This document shows positions 13,981-23,169 of a DNA stretch of 40,828 bases, piece after piece; the stretch's first letter is position 1; each line of letters begins with the position of its first letter. The DNA is taken from assembly GCA_009691905.1 (NCBI GenBank), contig SIAF01000004.1, forward strand, positions 1 to 40,828, in the 5' to 3' direction. The DNA is from Planctomycetaceae bacterium. Lineage in GTDB: Bacteria; Planctomycetota; Planctomycetia; Planctomycetales; Planctomycetaceae. The notes beneath the pieces are model-generated. The model searched no databases. It was not told the DNA's origin and saw nothing but the letters and a program-made list of their open reading frames with translations. Position numbers and translations under genes: made by a program.

Positions 13981-16605
13981 ATGCGAAACAGTCTGAGAGG
14001 ACTTCTGCCGGCATTGATCGTCGCGGCTTTCGCCGGTTTCACTCGGGGCGACGAGCCGGGGGTTGGGTCGCGGTTCGAGACAGATGTCCGCCCGTTGCTC
14101 AAAGCCCATTGCTTTCAATGCCACGGCGAAGAGGAAGAACTCAAAGGGGGGTTCGATGCGCGGCTGGCTCGATCGTTGGTCAAGGGGGGTGACTCGGGAC
14201 CGGCGGTCGTCGTCGGCGACCATGCCCAAAGCCTGGTTTACGAGCGCGTGGCGGCAGGAGAAATGCCACCGGGCAAAAAGAAGCTTTCGCCACGCGAACT
14301 CGACCTGCTTGCAAAATGGATCGATGGGGGCGCACTGACAGTTCGGCCCGAACCCGAGACACTGGCGGCCGGCGATACGTTCACCGAAGAAGAACGCAGT
14401 CACTGGTCGTTTCAGCCGATTCAACGCTTGCCGTTGCCGGCGGTTCAACAAGCTGAGACGATCCGGTCGCCGATCGACGCCTGGCTGTTGTCGCGGCTTG
14501 AGTCGCGCGGTTTGAGCTTCGGTCCGCCGGCCGATCGCCGCACGCTGATCCGGCGGTTGTCGTTCGATCTGGTCGGGCTGCCTCCCACGCCGGTCGCGGT
14601 TGACCGGTTCGTCGCGGATCCTGCCCCCGACGCCTACGAGCGAGTGGTCGATGAGCTGCTGGCCTCTCCGGCCTATGGCGAACGCTGGGCGCGGCATTGG
14701 CTCGACATCGCGGGCTACGCCGACAGCGACGGCTACACCGAGCACGATGCCGAACGCAAATCGGCTTACCGCTACCGCGACTATGTGATTCGCGCGTTCA
14801 ACAACGACAAGCCGTGGGACCAGTTTCTCGTCGAGCAACTCGCCGGCGACGAATTGCTGACGCCGCCGTATGCCAATCTGAATCCCGACGAGGCCGATCG
14901 GCTGATCGCCACCGGGTTTTTGCGAATGGGTCCCGACGGGACGGCCGCACCGGGCGTCGATCAAAACGCGGCCCGCAACGACGTGATTGCCGAGACGGTG
15001 AAAATCGTCTCGACGTCGGTCCTGGGGTTGACGGTGGGCTGCGCTCAATGCCATCAGCATCGCTACGACCCGATCGCCCATGCCGACTATTACCGAATGC
15101 GAGCCTTGTTCGAGCCGGCTTACGACTGGAAGAACTGGAGGGCGCCCAACCAGCGGCTGGTCTCGCTCTGGAGCGACGAGACCCGCCGGCAGGCGGACGC
15201 GGTTGAAAAGGAGTTGACGGAAGTCACACAACGACGCCATGCCGAACTCGACGGCATCGTCGCCGCCGCCTTCGAGCGCGAACTGGCCAAGCTGCCGGTT
15301 GAAATTCAACCGCAGGCGAAAGCGGTGCGCGAGACGCCAGCCGACAAACGCACCCCCGAGCAGCAGCAGCTCATCAAGGATTATCCCTTTCTCAACGTCG
15401 ATCGCGGGTCGGTCTATCTGTACCTTCCCGATCGACTGGAACCCTTCAACAAGACGTGGGATGAGCTGACCGAGACGATACGCAAGACGCGTCCGGCCGA
15501 CGAGAATGTCATGTGCCTGACCGAGATTCCGGGACAGGTGCCGGCCACGCAACTGTTTTCGCGGGGCGACTTCAATCAACCGCGACAGGAAATCGGTCCG
15601 GGCGAACTGGCGGTGCTGAACAGTTCCGGGCTGACGATCGTCGGCGACGATCCGCAGGTTCCCACAACCGGCCGGCGGCTGGCGTACGCGCGGCACCTGA
15701 CGAGCGGGCGGCATCCTTTGACGGCGCGGGTGCTCGTCAACCGGTTCTGGCTGCATCATTTCGGACGGGGGCTGGTTGCGACACCGGCCGACTTCGGGGC
15801 CTTGGGCGAACGACCTTCGCATCCCGAATTGCTCGACTGGCTGGCCGACGACTTCACCCGGGGGGGGTGGCAGCTCAAGCGTTGGCAGCGAATGATCGTC
15901 ACCTCGGCCGCCTACCGGCAGAGCGCCAGGCGGCGCGACGAACTTGAAGCGGTCGATCCCGACAACCGGCTGCTGGGGCGGATGCCGGTTCGGCGGCTCG
16001 AAGCCGAAACAATTCGCGACTCGCTGCTGGCGCTGGGCGGACGATTGACGCCGACGTGGTATGGTCCTCCGGTGCCGGTCGCTCCCGACGACGTGGGGCA
16101 GATTGTAGTGGCGATCGACACGCGTGATTCGGCCGGGCGGCCGACGGGCAAGGTCGTGCCGCTGGGGGCCGACGAGTTCCGCCGCAGTCTGTACGTTCAG
16201 GTTCGCCGCTCGCAGCCCCTGGGCGTTCTCGAACCGTTTGACGCGCCGCTGATGACGCCCAACTGCGAACTGCGAACGTCATCGACGGTCGCGCCGCAGT
16301 CGCTGCTGCTGATGAACGGCCCGTTCATGGCGCAGCAGGCCGACGCGCTCGCCACGCGGATTTTGCGCGAAGCGGGAAGTGAACCGGCGGCGCAGGTCGA
16401 GCGTGCGTGGCGGCTGGTGTTTTGTCGCCTGCCCACCGACGCCGAGCTGACCGGCGGGGTCGCATTTCTGAATGACCAGTCGGCGGGCGTCAGGGGGGCG
16501 ATCGCCAAAGATCCCACAGCCGTCGCGGTCGATCCGTCGCGTGCCGCTCTGGCGAATCTATGTCAGGCACTCGTCAGTTCCAATGGTTTTTTGTACGTCG
16601 ATTAG
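13981..16605 (+). CDS. PSCyt1/DUF1549/DUF1553 secreted cytochrome-like protein
   Basis: An 874-aa planctomycete-type protein. A signal peptide (LRGLLPALIVAAFAGF) is followed by PSCyt1 with a heme-c motif CFQCHG near residue 42 and a distal Met region AAGEMPPGKK. DUF1549 (PSCyt2) has SPAYGERWARHWLD and a second CxxCH, GCAQCHQH, near residue 353. DUF1553 (PSD1) has LTARVLVNRFWLHHFGRGLV, RPSHPELLDWLA and the C-terminal QSLLLMNGPF. The ORF track begins 271 residues upstream in a shadow frame; M13981 starts the signal peptide. The DUF1501 gene follows 17 bases later, the standard pairing in these bacteria. An extracytoplasmic redox role in polysaccharide breakdown has been proposed for the family but is not shown here. 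Confidence 0.93.
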   Translation: MRNSLRGLLPALIVAAFAGFTRGDEPGVGSRFETDVRPLLKAHCFQCHGEEEELKGGFDARLARSLVKGGDSGPAVVVGDHAQSLVYERVAAGEMPPGKKKLSPRELDLLAKWIDGGALTVRPEPETLAAGDTFTEEERSHWSFQPIQRLPLPAVQQAETIRSPIDAWLLSRLESRGLSFGPPADRRTLIRRLSFDLVGLPPTPVAVDRFVADPAPDAYERVVDELLASPAYGERWARHWLDIAGYADSDGYTEHDAERKSAYRYRDYVIRAFNNDKPWDQFLVEQLAGDELLTPPYANLNPDEADRLIATGFLRMGPDGTAAPGVDQNAARNDVIAETVKIVSTSVLGLTVGCAQCHQHRYDPIAHADYYRMRALFEPAYDWKNWRAPNQRLVSLWSDETRRQADAVEKELTEVTQRRHAELDGIVAAAFERELAKLPVEIQPQAKAVRETPADKRTPEQQQLIKDYPFLNVDRGSVYLYLPDRLEPFNKTWDELTETIRKTRPADENVMCLTEIPGQVPATQLFSRGDFNQPRQEIGPGELAVLNSSGLTIVGDDPQVPTTGRRLAYARHLTSGRHPLTARVLVNRFWLHHFGRGLVATPADFGALGERPSHPELLDWLADDFTRGGWQLKRWQRMIVTSAAYRQSARRRDELEAVDPDNRLLGRMPVRRLEAETIRDSLLALGGRLTPTWYGPPVPVAPDDVGQIVVAIDTRDSAGRPTGKVVPLGADEFRRSLYVQVRRSQPLGVLEPFDAPLMTPNCELRTSSTVAPQSLLLMNGPFMAQQADALATRILREAGSEPAAQVERAWRLVFCRLPTDAELTGGVAFLNDQSAGVRGAIAKDPTAVAVDPSRAALANLCQALVSSNGFLYVD

Positions 16606-16622
16606 CCGTGAGACGAACGACC

Positions 16623-18071
16623 ATGTCGCACTTTACGCGCCGTCATTTTCTGACTCAGCAGGCATTCGGCCTGGGGGGCCTGGCGGTCGCCTGGCTGATG
16701 CGAAACGACGCCGTGACGGCCTCTCCGCCCAAGCCCGAACTCGAGCGACAGACGTTCGATCTCAAGCCGCGGTCGCCCCGGCACGCCCCGCAGGCGACCG
16801 CCATGATCTCGATGTTCATGCAGGGGGGGCCGAGCCATATCGATCTGTGCGATCCCAAACCCGAACTGACAAAGCGGCACCTGCAAAGCTATTCCGGCGA
16901 CATTAAATACGACAATGCCGCTGAAGCCAGCGCCAAATTGTTCGGCAGCCCGTGGAAGTTCACCCGCTACGGGCAGTGCGGGATGGATCTCAGCGAGCTT
17001 CTGCCGCATTTGGGGCAGGTCGCCGACGAGATTTGCCTTATTCGTTCGATGCATACGGGCGTCAACAATCACGGGCAATCGATCAACGCCTTGAATACGG
17101 GCCGCAGCACCGCCGGCCGGCCGGCGCTGGGGTCGTGGCTCACGTACGGCCTGGGGACCGAAAGTCAAAACCTGCCGGCGTTCGTCGTCCTCAGCGACCC
17201 GGGCGGGCTGCCGGTGCTGGGGGTCGAGAACTGGCAGAACGGCTGGCTGCCGTCGCTCTATCAGGGAACGGTCGTCCGCCCGCACGAGCCGCGAATTCTC
17301 AATCTCGATCCTCCCGAGCAACTTCGCGGCGCGGCGCAGGGGCGGTTTCTGTCGTATCTCGATCAGATCAATCGCGAGCACCTGGCGCGGCACCCGCGCG
17401 AGCATGACCTGGCCGCACGCATCCAAAGCTACGAACTTGCAGCGCGCATGCAGTCGGCCGCCAAAGAGGCGCTCGACGTGACTCGTGAGAGCGAAGCCGT
17501 TCACAAGCTGTACGGCCTCGATGACCCGGTGACGCGCGACTACGGCACGCGCTGCCTGATTGCCCGCCGACTGGTCGAACGGGGCGTGCGGTTCGTCCAG
17601 ATTTTTACGGGTAACCAAACCTGGGATCACCACGGCGGCATCGAAACGGCGCTTCCCGACGTCTGCCGAAAAACCGACAAACCGGCAGCGGCCCTGGTGC
17701 AGGATCTGAAACAGACGGGTCTCCTGGAGACGACTCTTGTGCACTGGGGGGGCGAGATGGGGCGATTGCCGGTGGTCCAGAACGAAAAGAACATCGGCCG
17801 CGATCACAACACCTACGGCTTCAGCACGTGGCTCGCCGGCGGGGGGGTTAAACGCGGCTGCGTGTGGGGTGAAACCGACGAACTGGGTCACAAGGCGGTC
17901 AAAGACGTGGTCAATCACTATGACTATCACGCGACGTTGCTCTACCTGTTCGGTCTCGACCCTCAGACGCTGGCATTCCAGCGACCCACCGGCCGGGCGA
18001 CGTTGCTCGACGGGCAACCCGGCCAAATCGTCTCGGGAATTCTCGAACGGCCGCCGCCGGCAGCAACGTGA
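16623..18071 (+). CDS. DUF1501 family Tat-exported protein
   Basis: A 482-aa protein with a twin-arginine-type start (MSHFTRRHFLTQQAFGLGGL). The mature part shows the DUF1501 signatures: MISMFMQGGPSHIDLCDPKP, the NHGQSINALNTGRSTAGRPA-like block, FVQIFTGNQTWDHHGG, LVHWGGEMGRLPVVQ and GRDHNTYGFSTWLAGGGVKR. The fold is related to alkaline-phosphatase/sulfatase hydrolases, but metal ligands cannot be assigned by eye. I start at M16623 because it begins the Tat motif; the track's M16560 lies inside the upstream gene. Operon with the DUF1549/1553 protein, with which it presumably works. Confidence 0.93.
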   Translation: MSHFTRRHFLTQQAFGLGGLAVAWLMRNDAVTASPPKPELERQTFDLKPRSPRHAPQATAMISMFMQGGPSHIDLCDPKPELTKRHLQSYSGDIKYDNAAEASAKLFGSPWKFTRYGQCGMDLSELLPHLGQVADEICLIRSMHTGVNNHGQSINALNTGRSTAGRPALGSWLTYGLGTESQNLPAFVVLSDPGGLPVLGVENWQNGWLPSLYQGTVVRPHEPRILNLDPPEQLRGAAQGRFLSYLDQINREHLARHPREHDLAARIQSYELAARMQSAAKEALDVTRESEAVHKLYGLDDPVTRDYGTRCLIARRLVERGVRFVQIFTGNQTWDHHGGIETALPDVCRKTDKPAAALVQDLKQTGLLETTLVHWGGEMGRLPVVQNEKNIGRDHNTYGFSTWLAGGGVKRGCVWGETDELGHKAVKDVVNHYDYHATLLYLFGLDPQTLAFQRPTGRATLLDGQPGQIVSGILERPPPAAT

Positions 18072-18122
18072 CTTCGAAAGGCCGGGACAAGCCCTCGCGC
18101 GGTGCGTCGCACGCGTAGGCCT

Positions 18123-19475
18123 TCACGACACCAGGTAACCCAGTTCTTCCAGCGGCAGGTTGAATTCGGCGGCCAGTCGCTGGTTGCCGGGAACGACCGA
18201 CTGGCGGATCATCTCCCTTTGATCGTCGGTGAACTCGACCGACAGCCGCGGGGCCTTCGAGACCAGATTTGCCAGGCTCTCCTTTTCGAGTAGTTCTTTG
18301 GCGGCAGCGGCCCACTGGGCAGCTCCCCCCGTCACCAGATCGGCCAGTCGGCTTTCGACAACGGTCATGCGCTCATTCCGCGGAATATTGAAATCGTCGA
18401 CGTCGCACACGCGCAATTCGAGTTTCATGAACCGGCACAGCTTCTCGAGATACGGGCGTGCGCCGTGCTTCCTGAGTTCTTCCAGCGTCAGAATCAGCAA
18501 ATTCTCGCGGCCGAACAGCTTGCCGTAGTGGTCGATCAGTCGGTAGTAGTCGAGATTCTGCAAGTACTGATTCTGCAACTGCGTGTGCATGCCGGCCCAC
18601 CACTCGTCGAACGACGGCATCGACATTCCGGCCAGGAAGGCGTAGTTCCGCTTCAGGTTGTAATACATCGACGAGACGTACTCAGCCTGGTTGCGGATCG
18701 TGAACAGTATTTTCGCCGTGGGGAAGCAGCACTTCAGCCGCGCGGCAACGACATCGCTCGGGACGTGCCTGGGGCAGTAATAGATTTCGCTCGAGTCGCA
18801 AATCGTCTCGTCAGAAATCACGATCGGCCGGCCCTGCCGTTCGGGACTGCCATACGCCACATCGCGACAGCATCGGATGATTTTCGGTTCGTCGAGTCGA
18901 TAATCGTCCAGGTATTTCAGATTAGAAAGCAACCCCCCCGCCTTGCCGTAGGGGGTCCCCAGGTAGTGCAAATCGGGCCGGCGCGAAAAAAAATTCAGTT
19001 GCAGCGACGTTGTGCCCGAGTGCCCGAAACCGACGTGCAAAAACACCGGTTCATCGCCGGCCACCGACATGCCATGGCCTCGCAACCGTTCGATCAATCG
19101 GGACTGCACATCGAACGGCTCAGCCTGCCCCTTTGCAGAGGCGGTCAGAGGGTCCAGAAACAGCTCGCCGGCGAGCGGCCCCGCGCGCAGCCGAATCAGT
19201 TGCCCAAACTGATTCTGATGATTGCGGTGTAGGTCGCCGATTTCTTCCGTCAAGCGGCTTCGCTCGCCGATCAGAGTTTGCTCGATGCCCCGCAGCCATT
19301 CGACTTCTTCGGTCAGGCGGTTTCGCTCGCCGGTCAGCGTCTGCTCGATGCCCCGCAGCCGCTCGACTTCCGCTACGAGTCGATCGCGCTGCGCAATCGC
19401 CGCGTCGAACAGGCCCAACCGGTGTACATCGTACCCCAGGCTCGCAAAGATCCGGCGAAGATAAGGCTTGATCAT
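18123..19475 (-). CDS. sulfotransferase-family protein with N-terminal coiled-coil repeat
   Basis: A 450-aa protein. After about 30 residues come two near-identical 21-residue units (EVERLRGIEQTLTGERNRLTE and EVEWLRGIEQTLIGERSRLTE; first 20 only) forming a coiled coil. From about residue 140 there is a P-loop-like PAPS-binding site, LHVGFGHSGTTSLQ, then an internal ISDETICDS block, a 3'-phosphate-binding-like region (RNQAEYVSSMYYNLKRN) and a C-terminal helical domain. This is the layout of sulfotransferases that modify carbohydrates, lipids or proteins. The acceptor is unknown. It is 164 bases downstream of oleD on the same strand and may be part of the same or a separate transcript; it converges with the DUF1501 gene. 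Confidence 0.82.
   Translation of the reverse strand: MIKPYLRRIFASLGYDVHRLGLFDAAIAQRDRLVAEVERLRGIEQTLTGERNRLTEEVEWLRGIEQTLIGERSRLTEEIGDLHRNHQNQFGQLIRLRAGPLAGELFLDPLTASAKGQAEPFDVQSRLIERLRGHGMSVAGDEPVFLHVGFGHSGTTSLQLNFFSRRPDLHYLGTPYGKAGGLLSNLKYLDDYRLDEPKIIRCCRDVAYGSPERQGRPIVISDETICDSSEIYYCPRHVPSDVVAARLKCCFPTAKILFTIRNQAEYVSSMYYNLKRNYAFLAGMSMPSFDEWWAGMHTQLQNQYLQNLDYYRLIDHYGKLFGRENLLILTLEELRKHGARPYLEKLCRFMKLELRVCDVDDFNIPRNERMTVVESRLADLVTGGAAQWAAAAKELLEKESLANLVSKAPRLSVEFTDDQREMIRQSVVPGNQRLAAEFNLPLEELGYLVS
19249..19374. repeat. 63-bp in-frame tandem duplication in sulfotransferase gene
   Basis: Two adjacent 63-bp units (19249-19311 and 19312-19374) share blocks such as CTCGATGCCCCGCAGCC and TTTCGCTCGCCGGTCAGCGT-like stretches. 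They encode the two 21-residue coiled-coil units. The period is a multiple of both 3 and 7 codons, so the heptad is preserved when units are added or lost. Confidence 0.85.
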
Positions 19476-19639
19476 AGGCTGATATGCCGAGAAAACCGGT
19501 CAGCGGCGGCGCCGGTTTCCCTCCTGAACTCGGCCGGCCCCAATCCTGGGCAGGCATCCGAACTGGACCTGCATCAAAACAGGGAAAGGCTGCAATCCCG
19601 GTGGAATCGGTCGCCATGTTAGTTCGCCAACAGGTTTCG

Positions 19640-20659
19640 TCAACCCGAACGACCCGATTCACCAGCGGCCAATCGCCGCACGTCAGGCTCCAGCCGCAAG
19701 AGTCCCTCGTCGACCGACACGACCGGTCGGTAATCGAAATCCTGCTGCGCTTTGGCGATGCTGTAATAATGCGAACCCCCGAGGTGCTGCGCCAGAAACC
19801 GCGTCATGGGGGGTTCGCTGTTCAGGCCTCGTGCGGCATAAAGCGTCTCCAGCAGGGCGCCGGCGGCGTACGCCACGCTCGTCGGCACTGACTTCGTGAC
19901 AGGCGACAGCCCGCCGCGCGACAAAATGTCGTTGATCCAAACCCACATCCGCACCGGTTGCGGGTCGTTGATGAAATACGCCTGCCCCGCCACCTTCGAC
20001 CCCAGGCCGAGTCGGTCGGCCACTTGCACGTGTGCCGCGGCTGCATTTTCAACGTAGGCCATCGAGATCAGATTATCGCCGCGCCCCACCCGCCGCAGGC
20101 GGCCGGCTCGTGCCCGCTCGATCAGACGCGGAATCAAATGATTGTCGCGCGGGCCCCAGATCAGGTGCGGCCGCAACGCGACAGTCGCGAGACCATCCTG
20201 CCCGTTGGCCGCCAGCACCGCTTGCTCGGCGAGCGCCTTGCTGTGCGGGTAATGGCACAGGTATCGCGACGGGTAGGGCAGCGACTCGTCGGCCCCGCAG
20301 TGATCGCGGCCGTCGTAGATCACACTGGGAGAACTGGTATACACCAGCCGGGGCACCCGCTGCGCTCGACAACCGGCCAGCACGTTCAGCGTGCCCTGCG
20401 TATTGATACCGTGATAATGCTCCCATGGCCCCCAGATGCCCGACACGGCCGCGACGTGGAATACCGCATCGACAGCGGTGCAGGCGGCCGAGACCGCCGC
20501 CTCGTCGCGGATGTCGGCGGGAACGCACTCGACTCGCAAGTCGGTCAGTCGCTGGTAGTTGCCCCGGCACAAAACGCGCACCGTGTCGCCGCGCGCCACG
20601 AGTTGCTCGACGATGTACAGTCCCAGAAACCCGCCTCCCCCGGTGACGAGTGCATGCAT
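19640..20659 (-). CDS. oleD: OleD-like NAD(P)-dependent 2-alkyl-3-oxoalkanoate reductase
   Basis: A 339-aa short-chain dehydrogenase/epimerase of the 3-beta-HSD-like group. The nucleotide site is VTGGGGFLGLYIVEQLVARG, with the acidic/Arg loop VLCRGN following, DAVFHVAAVSGIWGPWE, and the catalytic S-Y-K: YTSSPSVIYDG and YPHSKALAEQAVL. Homologues next to OleC reduce the beta-keto acid made by OleA to the beta-hydroxy acid in long-chain olefin synthesis. The gene starts 3 bases after the oleC stop, which strongly supports the pairing. Neither oleA nor oleB is in the window. The general family is certain; the OleD assignment rests on context and overall resemblance. Confidence 0.82.
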   Translation of the reverse strand: MHALVTGGGGFLGLYIVEQLVARGDTVRVLCRGNYQRLTDLRVECVPADIRDEAAVSAACTAVDAVFHVAAVSGIWGPWEHYHGINTQGTLNVLAGCRAQRVPRLVYTSSPSVIYDGRDHCGADESLPYPSRYLCHYPHSKALAEQAVLAANGQDGLATVALRPHLIWGPRDNHLIPRLIERARAGRLRRVGRGDNLISMAYVENAAAAHVQVADRLGLGSKVAGQAYFINDPQPVRMWVWINDILSRGGLSPVTKSVPTSVAYAAGALLETLYAARGLNSEPPMTRFLAQHLGGSHYYSIAKAQQDFDYRPVVSVDEGLLRLEPDVRRLAAGESGRSG

Positions 20660-20662
20660 AGG

Positions 20663-22327
20663 CTAGTACTCTCTGGCCGCCCAGACCGCAAGTTTCTCGC
20701 GGTTGATTTTGATGTTGTGCCGCACGTCGACGGGTAGCGATTTGTAGTAAACCAGAAACTGCTGACTCCCGATTCTGTGTGTGGTCGGGTGCGCTGAGGC
20801 CAGCCGGCGCAAATCGTCTGGAGAAATGTAAGCATTTCGCGGTTCGAGCTCCAACACGATGACCGGCGTCTGATGCGGCTTCTGACCCACGCCGACCAGA
20901 GCGCAGCGGCCGATCGCAGGGTGCGTGTTGAAAATCGGCTCGACGCATTCGGTGAACATCGGGCCGTCGGCGGTCTCGACCACATGCGACTTGCGGCCGC
21001 AGAACCACAGCGCTCCCTCGGCATCGAGGTAACCGACGTCTCCCATCCGATGCCAGAACCGGTCACCGTCGGGAATCTTGGCGGCAGCCGTCGCTTCGGG
21101 CCGTCGGTAATACTCGCGTGTGACAATCGGTCCCGACACGATGATTTCGCCAATCTGGCCGGCAGGCAACTCGCGTGCAGCGCCCAGCAACGCGATCGGT
21201 CCGTCGGTGATGGCGATGATCTTCACCCGAACCTGCGGAAAGGGTTTACCGACGCAGGTTCCTGCACCGCGAGCCGTCTGCTGGGCAGTGCGCGCCAGAA
21301 CTTCGGTCGCTGAGATCGAACAGACGGGCAGAGCCTCGGTCGCGCCGTAGGGGGTGTACATCTCTCCGTCGGAAGGCAGCGTCGCTCGCATGCGGCGCAG
21401 CACGTCGACCGGCACCGGGGCGCCGGCTGAGAATACCCGCCGCAATTTGGGAAACCGGATTCGATGTTGTTCACAGTAGCGGCCGACACGATTCCAGATT
21501 GCCGGCGATCCGAATCCCTGAGTGACCTGGCGATTCTCAATCGCTTCGACGATTCGGGCCGGATTCACTTGCGCGGGGCGCGTCGGGTCCATCTCGGGAA
21601 TGACCGTCGTCACCCCCATCGCCGCATTGAACAGGGCGAACAGCGGGAACCCGGGCAGATCAACACCTCCGGGTTCGATGTTGTAGCCGTCACGCAGCGC
21701 CTCGACCTGCGCGGCAAACATGCCATGTTCGTACACGACCCCCTTGGCCGGGCCGGTGCTGCCGCTGGTGAAAATGATTGCCGCCGCATCGGTCGCGACG
21801 GTCGGTGCCATGGACGCGAGCTTGTCGGGCGAATCTTCCCCCGGACCTTCACCTTCGAAAATCTCGTGGTATGTCTTGCCCCCCCAGAACCACCTGCGAC
21901 CGACCGTGACGTTGAAGCGGGCGTTGGGAAAACGCCCGAAGCTCATCGCTCGAACGGCGTGCACCGCCGGGATCGCGACAAACCCCTGAGGATCAACCTG
22001 ATCGAGACAGCGAAACACGCGGCTTGTTCCCATCCCGGGGTCGATCAGCACGACCACCGCGCCGCATTTGAACAGCGCGTAAGTCAGCGCCATGAATTCG
22101 ATCCCGGGCCGCACCATCAGGACGATGCGCGCGAGCGGCGAGATACCCATCCGCTTCAGCCCCGCCGCCAGCCGATCGCTCAATACGTCGAGTTGCCGAA
22201 ATGACAGGTCGGCATACGTGACGCATCCCGACCGATCACGGCTCTGGGGGACGACGACGGCCGTTTGATCGGGAAATCGAGCGGCCGTCGCGGTCAACGT
22301 CGCAGCGATGTTCAGCACATCGGCCAT
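20663..22327 (-). CDS. oleC: OleC-like AMP-dependent synthetase (beta-lactone synthetase family)
   Basis: A 554-aa adenylate-forming enzyme. The P-loop-like A3 motif is [19 protein letters not shown]; others are [12 protein letters not shown], a [20 protein letters not shown] block and a C-terminal region with the swapped lysine region INREKLAVW. The sequence resembles OleC more than acyl-CoA ligases: [17 protein letters not shown] and FWGGKTYHE are typical OleC blocks as I recall them. OleC cyclises beta-hydroxy acids to beta-lactones that OleB decarboxylates to olefins. It follows fhcC by 12 bases and precedes oleD by 3 bases. A general fatty acid ligase is the alternative. Confidence 0.85.
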   Translation of the reverse strand: MADVLNIAATLTATAARFPDQTAVVVPQSRDRSGCVTYADLSFRQLDVLSDRLAAGLKRMGISPLARIVLMVRPGIEFMALTYALFKCGAVVVLIDPGMGTSRVFRCLDQVDPQGFVAIPAVHAVRAMSFGRFPNARFNVTVGRRWFWGGKTYHEIFEGEGPGEDSPDKLASMAPTVATDAAAIIFTSGSTGPAKGVVYEHGMFAAQVEALRDGYNIEPGGVDLPGFPLFALFNAAMGVTTVIPEMDPTRPAQVNPARIVEAIENRQVTQGFGSPAIWNRVGRYCEQHRIRFPKLRRVFSAGAPVPVDVLRRMRATLPSDGEMYTPYGATEALPVCSISATEVLARTAQQTARGAGTCVGKPFPQVRVKIIAITDGPIALLGAARELPAGQIGEIIVSGPIVTREYYRRPEATAAAKIPDGDRFWHRMGDVGYLDAEGALWFCGRKSHVVETADGPMFTECVEPIFNTHPAIGRCALVGVGQKPHQTPVIVLELEPRNAYISPDDLRRLASAHPTTHRIGSQQFLVYYKSLPVDVRHNIKINREKLAVWAAREY

Positions 22328-22339
22328 GAAGTGATCAGA

Positions 22340-23164
22340 TTACCCCGCCTGGCGGACCAGGATCTCACCTTTGCCCAGCTCCAGAAAATCGCCATTGTAA
22401 CGCCGATAGGCGGCGTTCAGGCAATCGTCGGGAACGGCGAAACCGTTGCGCTTCAAATGCAGCAGGTAGACCCGCAAATAGTCGGGGCGATACGTGCAGG
22501 CGTATTTGAAGGTCGGCAGCATCGGGGGCGCTTCGCCGCCGAAAAACACGATCGTCCCCCGCCGCATCCCGGCGCCCGGACGAATCCCCGCCGCGCCGAA
22601 AATAAAAATCGACCCGGCCAGCAGGTTGAAGCCGATGGCATCGCCCGCCTGCCCGCCGACGGCGATCAACCCGCGCCGCAGGGTGTGCCCGATTTCGTTT
22701 CCCGCGTTGCCCGAAATCAAGATCTCGCCCCCGGTCATCCCCCGACGGCCGCCGCGGTAGACGGCCCCCACGCAATGGCCGGCGTTGCCGCGAACGCGAA
22801 TGCGGCCCCCCTTCATTTCGGCCCCGACCCAGTCGGCGGCATTGCCTTCGCAGACAACCTCGCCCCCGGTCATCTCGGCCCCCAGGTGCATGCCCGCGTG
22901 CCCCTCGACCGTGATCGTTCCCTGGGTCAAATTCGTCCCGATCAGTTTGACCTTCGAGCAATCGCCGACCCATACGAGATGGTTGTCGTCGGCCGCCGAG
23001 CCACTCGCATCGAAGAATTCGCCCAGCGTCGGCTGCTTGTTGCCGTATTGGACCCGAGTCGCGCGAATCTGATCGAGCGACTGCTCCCGCACTGTTTCCA
23101 GCCGAATGCCGTCGACTTCAATGGGAATCGCCGTGAGCTGTTTGAGAGTGAGGGTCAGAGGCAT
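22340..23164 (-). CDS. fhcC: formylmethanofuran dehydrogenase/formyltransferase subunit C-like
   Basis: A 274-aa protein with the FwdC/GltS-type right-handed beta-helix. Regular Gly-rich turns are seen: GHAGMHLGAEMTGGEVVCEG, NAADWVGAEMKGGRIRVRGN, GHCVGAVYRGG, GMTGGEILISGNAGNEIG, GDAIGFNLLAGSIFIFG. In C1-metabolising bacteria the Fhc complex (FhcABCD) moves the formyl group from formyl-H4MPT to methanofuran and releases formate. Subunit C is structural and contacts the catalytic subunit. The other three subunits are not in the window. It sits between the pgk-like gene (5 bases) and oleC (12 bases), an unusual setting. A C-terminal 55-residue extension carries TYRPDYLRVYLLHLKRNGF, as in bacterial FhcC. 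Confidence 0.88.
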   Translation of the reverse strand: MPLTLTLKQLTAIPIEVDGIRLETVREQSLDQIRATRVQYGNKQPTLGEFFDASGSAADDNHLVWVGDCSKVKLIGTNLTQGTITVEGHAGMHLGAEMTGGEVVCEGNAADWVGAEMKGGRIRVRGNAGHCVGAVYRGGRRGMTGGEILISGNAGNEIGHTLRRGLIAVGGQAGDAIGFNLLAGSIFIFGAAGIRPGAGMRRGTIVFFGGEAPPMLPTFKYACTYRPDYLRVYLLHLKRNGFAVPDDCLNAAYRRYNGDFLELGKGEILVRQAG

Positions 23165-23169
23165 GAAAT

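Noticed and set aside
13543-15822. 759-aa minus-strand ORF under the DUF1549 gene
   Set aside because: Antisense to a well-supported gene, with a rare composition (Arg/Gln/Gly-rich) typical of shadow frames in GC-rich DNA.
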